Assembly: GCF_022818495.1 (NCBI RefSeq) | Contig: NZ_CP089291.1 | Span: 3,675,501-3,739,500 of the forward strand | Direction of reading: 5' to 3' | Length of the DNA stretch: 64,000 nucleotides | DNA from: Fodinisporobacter ferrooxydans | GTDB taxonomy: Bacteria; Bacillota; Bacilli; Tumebacillales; MYW30-H2 | In this document: in pieces, positions 1 to 9,490 of the stretch | Numbering within the stretch: position 1 is the first letter of the stretch | How the letters are laid out: every line of letters begins with the position of its first letter | Notes under the pieces: generated by a model | Told to the model about the DNA's origin: nothing | Seen by the model: the letters and a program-made list of their open reading frames with translations, nothing else | Databases searched by the model: none | Made by a program: the position numbers and the translations under genes

Positions 1-932
1 TTGCCCATGACCGACTTTAGATCAAGCAGGCTCCAAGGGCGTACATCCCATTTGCCGCCTGGTCCGGAATCGATCGACATATGTTCAAACTGAAACACCA
101 TATTAAATTCCTCGCGGCCCTCTTCTACATACAGCAATGCTTCTGTAGGACCGACACCTGACGTCTCGCCGACTGTCATGATATCGTAGCGGCTCAATAC
201 TTCTTGATGCAAGGATCGGATTTGTTTATGAACTTTCGGCAGATTGGCAAAATAACGATATCCGACCGTCCAGAAATTTTCTTCCGGATGCGGATCGTCC
301 GGCAGTCCGTCCGCTTTTCCGATATGATTGATCGCATCGACACGGAATCCGTCAATGCCTTTGTCCAGCCACCACTTGACCATTTTATGAATTTCATCTA
401 TGACTGCAGGATTTTCCCAATTCAAATCCGGTTGTTTCTTGGAGAATAAATGCAGATAGTATTCATCAGTCGTTTCATCGTATTCCCAGACGGAACCGCT
501 GAAAAACGATTCCCAATTGTTTGGCTCTTTCCCTTCCTTGCCGTGACGCCATATATAATAATCCCGTTTGGCATTGTCTTTGGATGATCGCGATTCAATA
601 AACCAGGGATGTTCATCGGAAGTATGATTCACAACCAGATCCATGATCAATTTCATTCCGCGATTGTGTACTTCTGCCAATAACCGGTCAAAATCCTCCA
701 TTGTTCCAAACTCGTCCATAATGTCATAATAATCGCTGATATCATAACCGTTGTCATCGTTGGGCGATTTGTAAATCGGACTCAGCCAGATGACATCAAT
801 CCCCAAATCTTTTAAATAATCCAGTTTTGCTAAAATTCCTTGCAAATCGCCGATCCCATCTCCATTGCTGTCTTGAAAGCTTCTCGGATAGATTTGATAT
901 ACGACCGCTTCTTTCCACCATGTTTTTTTCAT
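1..932 (-). CDS. GH13 alpha-glucosidase / oligo-1,6-glucosidase (3' end cut by window edge)
   Basis: This is a family GH13 glycosidase that would hydrolyse short alpha-glucosides in the cytoplasm. The first 310 residues are present and full-length relatives have about 555. The start MKKTWWKEAVVYQIYPRSF is typical of oligo-1,6-glucosidases. Conserved region I is DLVVNHTS, the nucleophile Asp lies in GFRVDAINH near residue 199, and the acid/base Glu lies in VGET near residue 256. The ATG follows an AGGAGA ribosome site. It is the last visible gene of the regulator-malE-malF-malG operon, so it probably acts on the sugars that transporter imports. Whether it prefers alpha-1,6 or alpha-1,4 links cannot be decided from this part. 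Confidence 0.93.
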   Translation of the reverse strand, partial: MKKTWWKEAVVYQIYPRSFQDSNGDGIGDLQGILAKLDYLKDLGIDVIWLSPIYKSPNDDNGYDISDYYDIMDEFGTMEDFDRLLAEVHNRGMKLIMDLVVNHTSDEHPWFIESRSSKDNAKRDYYIWRHGKEGKEPNNWESFFSGSVWEYDETTDEYYLHLFSKKQPDLNWENPAVIDEIHKMVKWWLDKGIDGFRVDAINHIGKADGLPDDPHPEENFWTVGYRYFANLPKVHKQIRSLHQEVLSRYDIMTVGETSGVGPTEALLYVEEGREEFNMVFQFEHMSIDSGPGGKWDVRPWSLLDLKSVMG

Positions 933-1015
933 TGTTTCTCTCCTAGATCCGCTTTTTCTTATCTGATTGTTTTTTCTATCTGAATGTCTGTTTTCGTTCA
1001 ATGGCAATGCCGGAC

Positions 1016-1846
1016 TTACCCTTTGACAGCACCAGCCGTCAATCCGGATACGATCCATTTGCGGAAAATGATGACCAATATAAAGATCGGAATCACAGAT
1101 ACGACAGAACCCGCAAAAATCGTTCCATACGGCACATCATATTGGCCGCTGAACAACGCGATTCCCACCGGAATGGTGCGCATCGCATCGGATGAGTTGA
1201 ACACAAGGGCCATGAAAAATTCTGTCCAGGCAGCCACAAATGTAAAGACAGACGCTGTAAACAAGCCTGGCGTAGTGATCGGCAAATAAATCCGGTAAAA
1301 GGTTTGAAAAACGGTGGCGCCATCCACTTTGGCCGCTTCAAACAACGCTTTTGGCACTTGCAAGAAGTAATTGCGCATGATCCAAATGGCAAACGGCAAG
1401 TTAAATGCAACATATGGAACGATCAGCGCTTGATAGGAATTCAACCAGCCCAATGAACGAAGCAGCATGTACAACGGCGATATGATGGCAATCGGCGGGA
1501 ACATGGATATGACCAAAAGCACAATCATGATGGCCGTCTTGTTGCGGATCGGCAAGGAAGCGACAGCAAAACCTGCCATACTGGAAAAGAACAAGACAAG
1601 AAATGTTGAGACGATTGACACAATCACGCTATTGATGATGTACACCTGAAAATGAAAATGCGTAAACGCCTCCGTATAATGCTGGAACGTCCATTGTGTC
1701 GGCAACAGGGTTGGCGGATACACGCTGATTTCCGTGTTGGGTTTAAACGATGTGACGACCATCCAATAAAACGGAAGAATGATAAGCAACAGAAAAAAGA
1801 GCAAGACGAAATATCCGAACACTTTTCGCGATTTTGACTGGATCAT
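1016..1846 (-). CDS. Carbohydrate ABC transporter permease, MalG type
   Basis: This 276-residue inner-membrane permease has six predicted membrane segments. The conserved EAA loop that docks the ATPase reads EAAKVDGATVFQTFYRIYLP. It pairs with the MalF-type permease encoded just upstream and overlaps it by four bases (ATGA), which points to translational coupling. With the lipoprotein two genes upstream it forms the uptake system for a malto- or alpha-glucoside. No ATPase gene lies nearby, so a shared MsmX-type ATPase encoded elsewhere is likely (inference from Bacillus systems). Confidence 0.95.
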   Translation of the reverse strand: MIQSKSRKVFGYFVLLFFLLLIILPFYWMVVTSFKPNTEISVYPPTLLPTQWTFQHYTEAFTHFHFQVYIINSVIVSIVSTFLVLFFSSMAGFAVASLPIRNKTAIMIVLLVISMFPPIAIISPLYMLLRSLGWLNSYQALIVPYVAFNLPFAIWIMRNYFLQVPKALFEAAKVDGATVFQTFYRIYLPITTPGLFTASVFTFVAAWTEFFMALVFNSSDAMRTIPVGIALFSGQYDVPYGTIFAGSVVSVIPIFILVIIFRKWIVSGLTAGAVKG

Positions 1847-2739
1847 GCCGATTCTCCTTCCACCAATGAGCGAAATGCCGATAAAAAGATCAAACAGGAA
1901 ATCAACACAAGAGCAACCGTACTGACGGCAATGGCGGAACCGACGCCAAAATGGAGATTTTGAAAGAGCGCCTGTTCACCGAGAATCGCCAGGGACTGCG
2001 TAGTCGTGCCAGGGCCGCCGCCTGTAAGTACGAACGGCAAATCAAAAATTCCAAACGCTTGCAAAATGCGGAACAATCCGGCAAGTGCGATACTGCTGCG
2101 CAACAGCGGGAATGTCACGCTCCAGAACGTCTGCCAGCGATTGGCGCCGTCCATATAGGCAGCTTCAAAATATTCTTTTGACAACATCTGCAGTCCGCCC
2201 AACAGAATGATGACAACAAACGGTGTGGTTTTCCAGATATCGGCAACCATCATCGCTATGACCGCACTCGTCGATGTCCCAAGCCACGTGACAGGCGCGC
2301 CGATTACATGCAGTACTTGCAAAATGTAATTCAAGACCCCATAGACGCCGTTGTAGATGTACGCCCACATCTGTGCGGAAATGACCGTGATCAGAGACCA
2401 TGGAATCAACATCACCACGAGTGAAACGTCTTTTAACTTTTCAATTCCGTTGATCGCAAGTGCGATCATCATGCCGATTACCAATTCGGCAACAACTGTT
2501 ACAATCGCATAATAAACGGTAAACCAGACGCTATGCCAATATACAGGAGACGAAAAAATCACGTTGTAATTGGAAAAACCGATAAATTTCATCAAAAATC
2601 CGTTTGTTGTAAGGCGAATGTCATTCAGGCTCATCCAGACGGAATAGAGAATCGGAAAAATCGTAACCAATCCAATAACCAGCAATGCCGGCAGCATGAG
2701 CGAATACCCGGCCCTTTTTTCCATTTTGCGTTCATTCAT
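1843..2739 (-). CDS. Carbohydrate ABC transporter permease, MalF type
   Basis: This is the 298-residue partner permease of the sugar transporter. The longest frame starts at 2820, but the preceding 27 residues are not family-like. The ATG at 2739 follows a GAGGTGG ribosome site and gives the usual short basic N-terminus before the first membrane helix. The EAA loop reads EAAYMDGANRWQTFWSVTFP. The gene lies between the binding-protein gene and the MalG-type permease, as in mal and msm operons. Confidence 0.93.
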   Translation of the reverse strand: MNERKMEKRAGYSLMLPALLVIGLVTIFPILYSVWMSLNDIRLTTNGFLMKFIGFSNYNVIFSSPVYWHSVWFTVYYAIVTVVAELVIGMMIALAINGIEKLKDVSLVVMLIPWSLITVISAQMWAYIYNGVYGVLNYILQVLHVIGAPVTWLGTSTSAVIAMMVADIWKTTPFVVIILLGGLQMLSKEYFEAAYMDGANRWQTFWSVTFPLLRSSIALAGLFRILQAFGIFDLPFVLTGGGPGTTTQSLAILGEQALFQNLHFGVGSAIAVSTVALVLISCLIFLSAFRSLVEGESA

Positions 2740-2770
2740 ACGTTTGCTGCACCACCTCAAAAAGTAAATA

Positions 2771-2796
2771 GCGAAGGCGCAAGAATGCGCCAACGC
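2771..2796 (-). terminator. Intra-operon hairpin between malE-like and malF-like genes
   Basis: In the minus-strand transcript GGCGCA and TGCGCC pair around a 4-nt loop. A short outer GCG/CGC stem extends the helix, and a T-rich run (TATTTACTTTTT) follows. It sits in the 134-bp gap after the binding-protein gene. Such hairpins commonly cause partial termination or protect the upstream message, so that more binding protein than permease is made. The T-run is imperfect. Confidence 0.5.
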
Positions 2797-2873
2797 CTGA
2801 TCAGAACTGCTATCTCTCATTTGCCTTTCGGATTTGTCAACGCCGATCTGTCATTGATCGCTGCCCAAACGGT

Positions 2874-4229
2874 TTATAGTCCGCCGGAACTTGCTGAAGA
2901 TTGAATCGCTTGCTGCGCTTTTTTCAGAGCGTCATCAACACTAATGCCGCCAGACAATGCCTGGTTCACATTGGTATACAGAGCTTGGGAAATTTGCGCA
3001 TAATTCGGATTCTGGCTTGGACGGGAAACGAATTTCGTCTGACTTACTATATTAAAGATAGGACTAACCTTTTTCACGTTCGGATCATTTTGCACGTCTT
3101 TGTTTGTCGGAATCTCGGAAAATTGTTTTGCCATGATCGTTTGTGCTTCTTTTCCTGTCATCCAGTCAATAAACGCCAATGTTGCCGGCACGTTCTTGGT
3201 ATGCGGGTTGACAAACAAATCCCAACCGCCGACCGAACTATAACCCGCACCGCCGCCGAATGTCGGCAAAACAGTAACGCCGACTTTTCCGACCACTTTC
3301 GAGTCTTTCGGATTTTGCGAACTTGTCCAAGCATACGACCAGTTCCTGAGGAATGCCGCATCCCCATTATTAAATACATTCATGGATTCCGGTTCTTTGA
3401 ACGTATCTTCCGCCGCAGGAGAAACTTTGGATGTAATCAAGCCGCGCATGAACGACAAAGCTTTCTTCGCTTCCGGTGAATCAAGGGCAGGTTTGCCGCT
3501 GCTGTCTAACACTTTTCCGCCGGCATCTGCCAAAATTTCTGTAAAATCACAAGTCAATCCTTCATAGGAAGCCCCTTGCCATACATATCCAAATTTTACA
3601 AGTCCCTTATTCTGCAATGTTTGTGCATCTTTCTGTACTTGTTCCCAACTTGTCGGTACTGGCAATCCCGCTTTATCCAACAAGTCTTTGCGGTAAAAGA
3701 GGAAAGCGGTATCTGCGAAAAACGGTGCCGCATACACTTTTCCCTGATATTTCGCACCATCTACAAGACCATTGGCGAAGCGGTTCCAAAAATCAGCCGG
3801 CAATACTTTATCAAGGGGCATTGCCAGTTGGGAATGGGCAAACTGCGCCGGCCATACCACATCACCCATATACACATCAGGCGTCGTTGCGCCGCCGCCA
3901 ATCGCCGTCGTCAGGCTGGCACGGTTGGTATCCGTATTGGTGTTTTGATTTTGCAAGGTAACTTTGATATTGGGATGTTCTTTGTTAAATGTGTCTACGA
4001 GAGTCTTGCGCAAGCCGTTGTTCGTAATCGGTGGAGCTGCCCAGACGATGGAACCGCTGGCTTTTGAAAAATCAACGGGCCCGTTTCCTGTTGCTGCCGT
4101 ATTGTTGGCGTTTTTGTTGTCTGCCGCTTGCTGCGTGTTATTGGTTGCCGCGCCGCAACCGGCTACCAGACTGCCGAGAGTCATGACTGCTGCACCTAAA
4201 ACCATACCTTTTTTCACGAATGATGACAT
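2874..4229 (-). CDS. Sugar ABC transporter substrate-binding lipoprotein (MalE family)
   Basis: This 451-residue extracellular binding protein has a lipoprotein signal peptide ending in LVAGC, so Cys25 should be lipidated. An Asn/Ala-rich linker follows, then a family 1 solute-binding domain. A strong GGGGAGG ribosome site lies 10 nt before the ATG. It is the second gene of the operon, 36 bp behind the regulator gene. The operon glucosidase suggests maltose, maltodextrin or a related alpha-glucoside as ligand, but the exact sugar is not readable from sequence. Confidence 0.95.
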   Translation of the reverse strand: MSSFVKKGMVLGAAVMTLGSLVAGCGAATNNTQQAADNKNANNTAATGNGPVDFSKASGSIVWAAPPITNNGLRKTLVDTFNKEHPNIKVTLQNQNTNTDTNRASLTTAIGGGATTPDVYMGDVVWPAQFAHSQLAMPLDKVLPADFWNRFANGLVDGAKYQGKVYAAPFFADTAFLFYRKDLLDKAGLPVPTSWEQVQKDAQTLQNKGLVKFGYVWQGASYEGLTCDFTEILADAGGKVLDSSGKPALDSPEAKKALSFMRGLITSKVSPAAEDTFKEPESMNVFNNGDAAFLRNWSYAWTSSQNPKDSKVVGKVGVTVLPTFGGGAGYSSVGGWDLFVNPHTKNVPATLAFIDWMTGKEAQTIMAKQFSEIPTNKDVQNDPNVKKVSPIFNIVSQTKFVSRPSQNPNYAQISQALYTNVNQALSGGISVDDALKKAQQAIQSSASSGGL

Positions 4230-4265
4230 AATGGTTTGACCTCCCCTTATCTTGGGTTTTGTTTT

Positions 4266-5297
4266 TTATGTGTTAACAGGTATCATACGAACGGATTCCC
4301 GCTCGACAATGCGGTGTGGCAGATAGTGAATGCCGCCATCGATTTGGGCGTTTTGATTTTGAATCGCCTGCAGCAAATACTCAATCGCCAGTTCTCCGAT
4401 TTGCTTGATCGGCTGTGCGACCGTAGTCAATGTTGGTGTCACCATCTGGGCAATCCGCAAGTTGTCAAATCCCATCACAGAGATATCGTCTGGTACCCGT
4501 AAACCACGATCATAAAGACAGCGCATGGCGCCAATCGCCATCGTGTCGCTGGCTGCAAAAACAGCTGTCAACTGATTTTGCTCCTGCTTCTCCAGCAATC
4601 GCGACATGGCAAGGTATCCATGTTCAAAGCGATAATTCCCAAATTCCTTCCAATCTTCACAAAACGGGATCGATGCATGCTGCAACCCTTTTTTATATCC
4701 CTCAAAGCGCGGGGCTCCGGCAATGATATCATCAAGCGGACCGGAGATCATGCCAATGCGGCGATGACCGCGAGAGACAAGATAGGATACTGCATCGAAA
4801 CACGCCCGCACGTCATCCACCTTGAATGCCGTCAACGGGAATTTCCCATAGCTTTGTGTCAGCGTCAGCACAACGGGGATCCCCAATCGGGACAGAATGG
4901 GGTCGTAGTCAACTGTGACCGGACGACTGGTAAAAATAATCCCATCCACCTGATGCTGTTTTAGAAATGTAAATCCATCTTGTGCTCGATCCAATCCATG
5001 ATGTGAATCAAACAACAGCACTTTCATTCCGTTATTCCTGGCAACTTCCTCGATACCGACATAAAGTTCACTGAAAAACATATCGCTCAGACCATGCACC
5101 AACAGACCTAACGTATCCGTTTTTTGCGCACTCAGGCCTCTTGCAATCGCATTCGGTGAAAATCCCAACGCAGCGATCGCCTCTTGCACCACTTGTTTTG
5201 TTTCTTCACTGACCAATTCAGGCGTATTTAACACCCGAGATACTGTTGCCGGCGAAACGCCTGCATGATTCGCTACATCGCGAATGGTTACTTTCAT
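4266..5297 (-). CDS. LacI/GalR family transcriptional regulator of the sugar operon
   Basis: This 343-residue repressor has a helix-turn-helix at the N-terminus (TIRDVANHAGVSPATVSRVL) and a periplasmic-binding-protein-like sugar-sensing domain. The start at 5297 is preferred over the longer frame at 5315, because GGGGGAT lies 7 nt upstream and MKVTIRDVA is the normal family start. It is the first gene of its own operon, so it should repress its own transcription and that of the transporter through the palindrome at 5402-5424. Confidence 0.95.
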   Translation of the reverse strand: MKVTIRDVANHAGVSPATVSRVLNTPELVSEETKQVVQEAIAALGFSPNAIARGLSAQKTDTLGLLVHGLSDMFFSELYVGIEEVARNNGMKVLLFDSHHGLDRAQDGFTFLKQHQVDGIIFTSRPVTVDYDPILSRLGIPVVLTLTQSYGKFPLTAFKVDDVRACFDAVSYLVSRGHRRIGMISGPLDDIIAGAPRFEGYKKGLQHASIPFCEDWKEFGNYRFEHGYLAMSRLLEKQEQNQLTAVFAASDTMAIGAMRCLYDRGLRVPDDISVMGFDNLRIAQMVTPTLTTVAQPIKQIGELAIEYLLQAIQNQNAQIDGGIHYLPHRIVERESVRMIPVNT

Positions 5298-5401
5298 CCC
5301 TAATATCCCCCACATTTTTTGATCCTATCATCAAAAAGTATAAATCTTTGAAGGGAATCGTATAAGTCCCAAAGGGATTTTTTCATGCATAACTTGCAAA
5401 T

Positions 5402-5424
5402 ATTTATGAAACAGTTTCATAAAT
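5402..5424. promoter_or_regulatory. Palindromic operator, probably for the LacI-type repressor
   Basis: Two perfect 11-bp arms (ATTTATGAAAC and GTTTCATAAAT) flank one central base. The site lies just downstream of the -10 box, at about +7 to +29, where a bound repressor would block elongation or promoter escape. The position and the adjacent regulator gene support the assignment. The exact protein is inferred. Confidence 0.7.
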
Positions 5425-5437
5425 CGATTTCATAGTG

Positions 5438-5467
5438 ATTGTAAACGAATACACCCCACTGTGTCAA
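5438..5467 (-). promoter_or_regulatory. Sigma-A promoter of the sugar operon
   Basis: On the minus strand TTGACA (5462-5467) and TACAAT (5438-5443) are separated by 18 bp. This would start transcription near 5431, about 135 nt before the regulator start codon. Confidence 0.8.
5439..5453 (+). promoter_or_regulatory. cre box (CcpA site) overlapping the -10 region
   Basis: TTGTAAACGAATACA matches the Bacillus cre consensus WTGNAANCGNWNNCW at every position. It overlaps the -10 box, which predicts carbon catabolite repression of the alpha-glucoside operon by CcpA. Confidence 0.7.
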
Positions 5468-5554
5468 CTGTATTTTTCGTCACAATTCATCAAGATTCGC
5501 CGCTGATTTCCTCCCCCGTTTTGGCGCTCTATTCTCGTTGTTTTCTCCCTGAAA

Positions 5555-5584
5555 TAAAAAAAACCAATCCGAACTGGATTGGTT
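5555..5584 (-). terminator. Rho-independent terminator after dnaD
   Basis: In the minus-strand transcript AACCAATCC and GGATTGGTT pair around a 5-nt loop and are followed by a long T-run. It begins 12 nt after the dnaD stop codon and separates dnaD from the sugar operon. Confidence 0.9.
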
Positions 5585-5595
5585 GGCGATTCTTT

Positions 5596-6363
5596 TCAGG
5601 TAGTGGAAGCTTCCTGCTGGTAATATTCATAAAAAACATCATATTTGCTGGTATTGGTTTTTTTCGCGGCCGCATGTTTCTCATGATTTTGTTTGGCTGG
5701 CTGCTGATTTTTGGATTCGGATTTTTTATTTTTATATTCTTCCCGGTGCATTTGCAATTGCTGCATGGTGCGTATGTTTTGTTTTCCCCATTCAAACAAA
5801 ATGCGATCAATATATTTGAAATTATATTTACCGGATAAGACAGATTCTCGCAACGCCTCAAGAATCATCAATTCATCATATCCATCCGTATCCAGCCATT
5901 GGATAATTTGTTCATACTCAATCGCTGTCAATGGACGTCCAAACTCCGATTCAAATACGGAAAACACGTTTTTGCTCCGAACGGGCTCAATCGGAGCCAT
6001 GTTCGGCTGCGGATGCAGACGATGTGTCAACATACCGATTACGGGTGACAAGTCATAGTTTTCACTGACCTGACCGTCTGTCGTCATGGGAACAATCGTT
6101 ATGTATCCACGGTTTACAAGCCGCTGCAAGACCGTAAAAATTTCGTCTGAGCCGATACTCATGCGTGCTGCCAAATCTGGCATCGTCGGAAACACATTTT
6201 GCTCCACTTGTTGAAACGTCAAAATATGCAAAATCAGCATCATTTCCGTTTCATTCAATCCTATATTCTGGTATTCCATCATGAATAATGAAGGAAAAGA
6301 CACAAATGGAACGGTGAAATAGGCGGCCATCGGCAATTCCATTCGATTATGAGACAGATTCAT
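5596..6363 (-). CDS. dnaD: DnaD-type replication initiation protein
   Basis: This 255-residue protein has a winged-helix-like N-terminal DDBH1 region (LNETEMMLILHILTFQQVE) and a C-terminal DnaD domain (FGRPLTAIEYEQIIQWLDTD, then ALRESVLSGKYNFKYIDRIL). A basic, Gln/Lys-rich tail follows. DnaD loads the replicative helicase with DnaB and DnaI and remodels DNA during initiation and restart. AAGGGGG lies 7 nt before the ATG. It follows asnS, as in B. subtilis, but the usual downstream nth gene is missing here and a terminator follows instead. Confidence 0.92.
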   Translation of the reverse strand: MNLSHNRMELPMAAYFTVPFVSFPSLFMMEYQNIGLNETEMMLILHILTFQQVEQNVFPTMPDLAARMSIGSDEIFTVLQRLVNRGYITIVPMTTDGQVSENYDLSPVIGMLTHRLHPQPNMAPIEPVRSKNVFSVFESEFGRPLTAIEYEQIIQWLDTDGYDELMILEALRESVLSGKYNFKYIDRILFEWGKQNIRTMQQLQMHREEYKNKKSESKNQQPAKQNHEKHAAAKKTNTSKYDVFYEYYQQEASTT

Positions 6364-6442
6364 GACAGCGCCCCCTTCTCATATCTAGTATAGCACGTAT
6401 ATCCTATGGAAAAACAGCAGAAATACAATGGAAGAATAGAAA

Positions 6443-6472
6443 GAGACAGCAACCGGTCACTGTCACTGTCTC
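6443..6472 (-). terminator. Possible weak terminator after asnS
   Basis: GAGACAG and CTGTCTC form a 7-bp stem around a 16-nt loop just past the asnS stop codon. On the minus strand a T-rich stretch (TTTCTATTC) follows. The loop is large and the T-run broken, so it may be only partly active, allowing dnaD to be read from the asnS transcript. Confidence 0.4.
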
Positions 6473-6521
6473 CTCGTGGATTCCGCTCATACGGCTTTGG
6501 TTTTTTTGTTCAGACACCCGA

Positions 6522-7814
6522 TTACGGATACAATCGATACAAAAGGCGTGGGAATGGAATGGTTTCACGGACGTGCTCCAGTCCGCAAATCCAAGCTACC
6601 ACCCGTTCAAGGCCAAGACCAAACCCGGAATGTGGAACAGAACCGTATTTCCGTAAATCCATATACCATTGATAAGCTTCCATAGGCAGTTGGTGTTCTT
6701 CATAGCGTTTTTGCAAAAGCACCGGATCGTCGATTCGTTGACTGCCGCCGATGATCTCCCCATATCCTTCCGGCGCCAACATATCGGCACAAAGGGCCAC
6801 TTCCGGACGATTCGGATCGGGTTTCATATAGAATGCCTTGATTCCAACCGGATAGCGTTCGATAAATACCGGTCGATCATAGGAAGACGCAATCTCCGTT
6901 TCATGAGGAGCGCCAAAATCTTCTCCCCACTTTATATCGTGGCCCCGTGCTTGCAAGAATTTGATCGCATCATCATACGAGATCCGCGGAAATGGTGCTT
7001 TCACAGTCTCCAATTTGGAAATATCCCGGCCGATCGTTTTTAATTCCAATGCGCAATGTGCCAAAATATGTTGAACGACGTGTGCGACAAGTTGTTCCTG
7101 GATCCGCAAATTCTCATCATGATCCGCAAACGCCATTTCCGGTTCGATCATCCAAAACTCGATCAAGTGACGGCGCGTCTTTGATTTTTCCGCGCGGAAT
7201 GTCGGTCCGAACGAATACACTCGTCCCAATGCCATAGCGGCTGCTTCCATATACAACTGACCACTCTGTGTCAGGTAAGCATCTTCTTCAAAATACTTGG
7301 TATGAAACAAATTGGTCGTTCCTTCGCAGGAAGAAGGTGTAAGAATCGGCGGATCTACAAGTGTAAAACCATCGTTGTCAAGGCAGCTTTGAATCGCTTT
7401 GATGATTTCCGCCCGAATCTTCAAGATAGCGCGTTGTCTGGGCGAACGAATCCAGAGGTGACGGTGATCCATCAAAAAATCGACGCCATGCTCCTTCGGC
7501 GTGATCGGATAATTCTCCGAATCGCCTACTACTTCTACATTCGTAACAGTCATTTCAAATCCGCTCGGCGCCCGGTCTTCTTTGCGAACCAATCCGGTTG
7601 CGCGAATGGAAGTCTCTTGTGTCAACGTATGGCAGAGCTGAAAGACTTGCTCAGGCACTTCCGCTTTTACGACAACTCCTTGAATAAATCCGGAGCCGTC
7701 CCGGATTTGCAAAAACTGTATTTTACCACTGGAGCGTTTGTTATGTAACCATCCTTCAATAAGTACTTCCTGATCGACAAATTGTCCAATGGTTCCGATA
7801 GTTGCCTTTCTCAT
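6522..7814 (-). CDS. asnS: Asparaginyl-tRNA synthetase
   Basis: This 430-residue class IIb aminoacyl-tRNA synthetase has an N-terminal OB-fold anticodon-binding domain ([20 protein letters not shown]) and a C-terminal catalytic core with motif 2 ([20 protein letters not shown]) and motif 3 ([10 protein letters not shown]). It charges tRNA-Asn. The start at 7814 is chosen because GGAGGGAG lies just upstream and MRKATIGTI is family-like. The longer frame from 7862 adds an unrelated Cys-rich stretch. In B. subtilis asnS follows ypmA, ypmB and aspB and precedes dnaD. Here aspB is absent and the FtsH-like pair sits between ypmB and asnS. Confidence 0.97.
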   Translation of the reverse strand: MRKATIGTIGQFVDQEVLIEGWLHNKRSSGKIQFLQIRDGSGFIQGVVVKAEVPEQVFQLCHTLTQETSIRATGLVRKEDRAPSGFEMTVTNVEVVGDSENYPITPKEHGVDFLMDHRHLWIRSPRQRAILKIRAEIIKAIQSCLDNDGFTLVDPPILTPSSCEGTTNLFHTKYFEEDAYLTQSGQLYMEAAAMALGRVYSFGPTFRAEKSKTRRHLIEFWMIEPEMAFADHDENLRIQEQLVAHVVQHILAHCALELKTIGRDISKLETVKAPFPRISYDDAIKFLQARGHDIKWGEDFGAPHETEIASSYDRPVFIERYPVGIKAFYMKPDPNRPEVALCADMLAPEGYGEIIGGSQRIDDPVLLQKRYEEHQLPMEAYQWYMDLRKYGSVPHSGFGLGLERVVAWICGLEHVRETIPFPRLLYRLYP

Positions 7815-7870
7815 ATTCTCCCTCCAACTTGAGCGAACCGCACAACAAAATACGCAAAGCAAAGTATAAC

Positions 7871-7924
7871 AAAAAAAACACCTGAACGCAAAAATAAGAT
7901 TTTGTAAAACGTTCAGATGTTTTG
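7871..7924 (-). terminator. Terminator after the FtsH-like gene
   Basis: In the minus-strand transcript AAAACATCTGAACG and CGTTCAGGTGTTTT pair over 14 bp with a single mismatch around a 21-nt loop. A run of T follows. It starts about 12 nt after the protease stop codon and lies upstream of asnS. Confidence 0.8.
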
Positions 7925-7936
7925 ATCGTATAAAAA

Positions 7937-9490
7937 TTATACGGCAATCGGTTGACTTTCGCCGTTGTCGTCAATCGCGTGTTTTGCTGCTGTTTCTGCA
8001 GTCGTAAACTCCATATCTTCAGACATTCCAAGCTGCTTTTGCAACCAATTTCTGAATTCATCACCTGTCATGTTTTCATGCTGAACAATCGATTGGGCCA
8101 ATTCGCGAATTCCTTCCGCAAACGGTTCCAGCAATTCTTTCGTTTCCTTTTCCCGCTCGGACAGAATGAAGCGAATTTCTTCATCGAGGATCGTTTGCGG
8201 CAAATTGTCTGCATCGACAATTCCGATTCTCGACAAACCGCATTCCACTTCCGTACGAGCCAAATTGGAGGCTTGTTGAAAATCGTTTTGCGCCCCCGTA
8301 CTGCGATTGCCGTACAAAAGTTGTTCGGCAATTGTGCCGCCAAGGGCTACTTTGATTTGGTTGTTCAATTGATCGATCGTGTACAGATAGCTATCCTTTT
8401 CCGGAATCTGCCGGACGAATCCAAGGGCATTTCCACGGGGTGCGATCGTGATGTGGGAAACGGAATTCGGTCGCACCAATTCACTGATGATGGCATGGCC
8501 CAACTCATGAATCGCCACTCGCCGCAATTCTTCCCGATTGGGAATCCGTCCTGTCTTTTCTCCCATCAAGACTTTGTCGACCGCATCGCGGAAATGCTGC
8601 TGTTCAATCCTTTCTTTCTCTTCCCTAAGGGCCATAATCGCTGCTTCGTTCGTCAAACTTTCCAACTGGGCGCCGGAAAATCCATACGTCTCTTGCGCCA
8701 CATGCTCAAGATTCACATCACTTGACAAAGGCTTATTGCCCGTCTGAATCGAAAGGATATGCAGCCGGCCTTCCCGATCCGGAAGATCCACTTTAATCAT
8801 ACGGTCAAAACGTCCTGGTCGAAGAAGTGCAGAATCGAGGATATCGACCCGATTGGTTGCGGCTACTACCAAAACAAAAGGCGATTGCGTCGTCTGCATT
8901 CCGTCCATTTCCGTCAACAGCTGATTGAGGGTCTGGTCATATTCCTGATGGCTTTGCGCACCCCGGCGGCCGCCGACGACGTCAATCTCATCGATAAATA
9001 CGATCGCACTGTCTTTTCCTTCTTTTTTGGCAAGCATCCGGGCTTTTTTGAACAATTCCCGTACCCTTTGCGCTCCTACACCGACATACATCTCGACAAA
9101 TTCACTGCCGGAAGCTGATACAAATGCTGAATCCGTATACGTTGCTGCCGCTTTTGCCATCAACGTTTTTCCCGTTCCCGGGGGGCCGGTCAATAAAATG
9201 CCTTTTAATGGGCGTATCCCCAATGCTTGTATCTTTTCACGGCGTTTCAAGAAATCAAGTGCTTCCATCAACTCCCGTTTCGCCGTATCCTGACCGCCAA
9301 TTTGCGCAAAATCAATCGCATGCTTCACTGCTGCGCTTTTGGTTCCGCCTGTGACCGTTGTCCGTCGCTCCATCATAAACAATAAAGCAATGGACAACCC
9401 GATCAGAAACACGATCGGTACAATATTAAAACCGAGACTTGCGAGGAAAATCAAAACTGCGGCAACGAATCCGATCATCAATTCTTTCAC
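7937..9490 (-). CDS. FtsH-like AAA+ zinc metalloprotease lacking the extracytoplasmic domain
   Basis: This 517-residue membrane-anchored AAA+ protease has Walker A GPPGTGKT (102-109), Walker B IVFIDEID (163-170), the second-region-of-homology stretch [10 protein letters not shown], and the zinc site HELGH (328-332) with a third ligand Asp near 403 ([10 protein letters not shown]). All catalytic residues expected of FtsH are present. The N-terminus is unusual: two hydrophobic helices (about 5-20 and 23-39) are joined by only a few residues, so the 70-90-residue external domain of housekeeping FtsH is absent. The start is GTG, sharing GTGA with the stop of the upstream gene. It is probably a specialised paralogue. 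Its substrate is unknown. Confidence 0.88.
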   Translation of the reverse strand: MKELMIGFVAAVLIFLASLGFNIVPIVFLIGLSIALLFMMERRTTVTGGTKSAAVKHAIDFAQIGGQDTAKRELMEALDFLKRREKIQALGIRPLKGILLTGPPGTGKTLMAKAAATYTDSAFVSASGSEFVEMYVGVGAQRVRELFKKARMLAKKEGKDSAIVFIDEIDVVGGRRGAQSHQEYDQTLNQLLTEMDGMQTTQSPFVLVVAATNRVDILDSALLRPGRFDRMIKVDLPDREGRLHILSIQTGNKPLSSDVNLEHVAQETYGFSGAQLESLTNEAAIMALREEKERIEQQHFRDAVDKVLMGEKTGRIPNREELRRVAIHELGHAIISELVRPNSVSHITIAPRGNALGFVRQIPEKDSYLYTIDQLNNQIKVALGGTIAEQLLYGNRSTGAQNDFQQASNLARTEVECGLSRIGIVDADNLPQTILDEEIRFILSEREKETKELLEPFAEGIRELAQSIVQHENMTGDEFRNWLQKQLGMSEDMEFTTAETAAKHAIDDNGESQPIAV

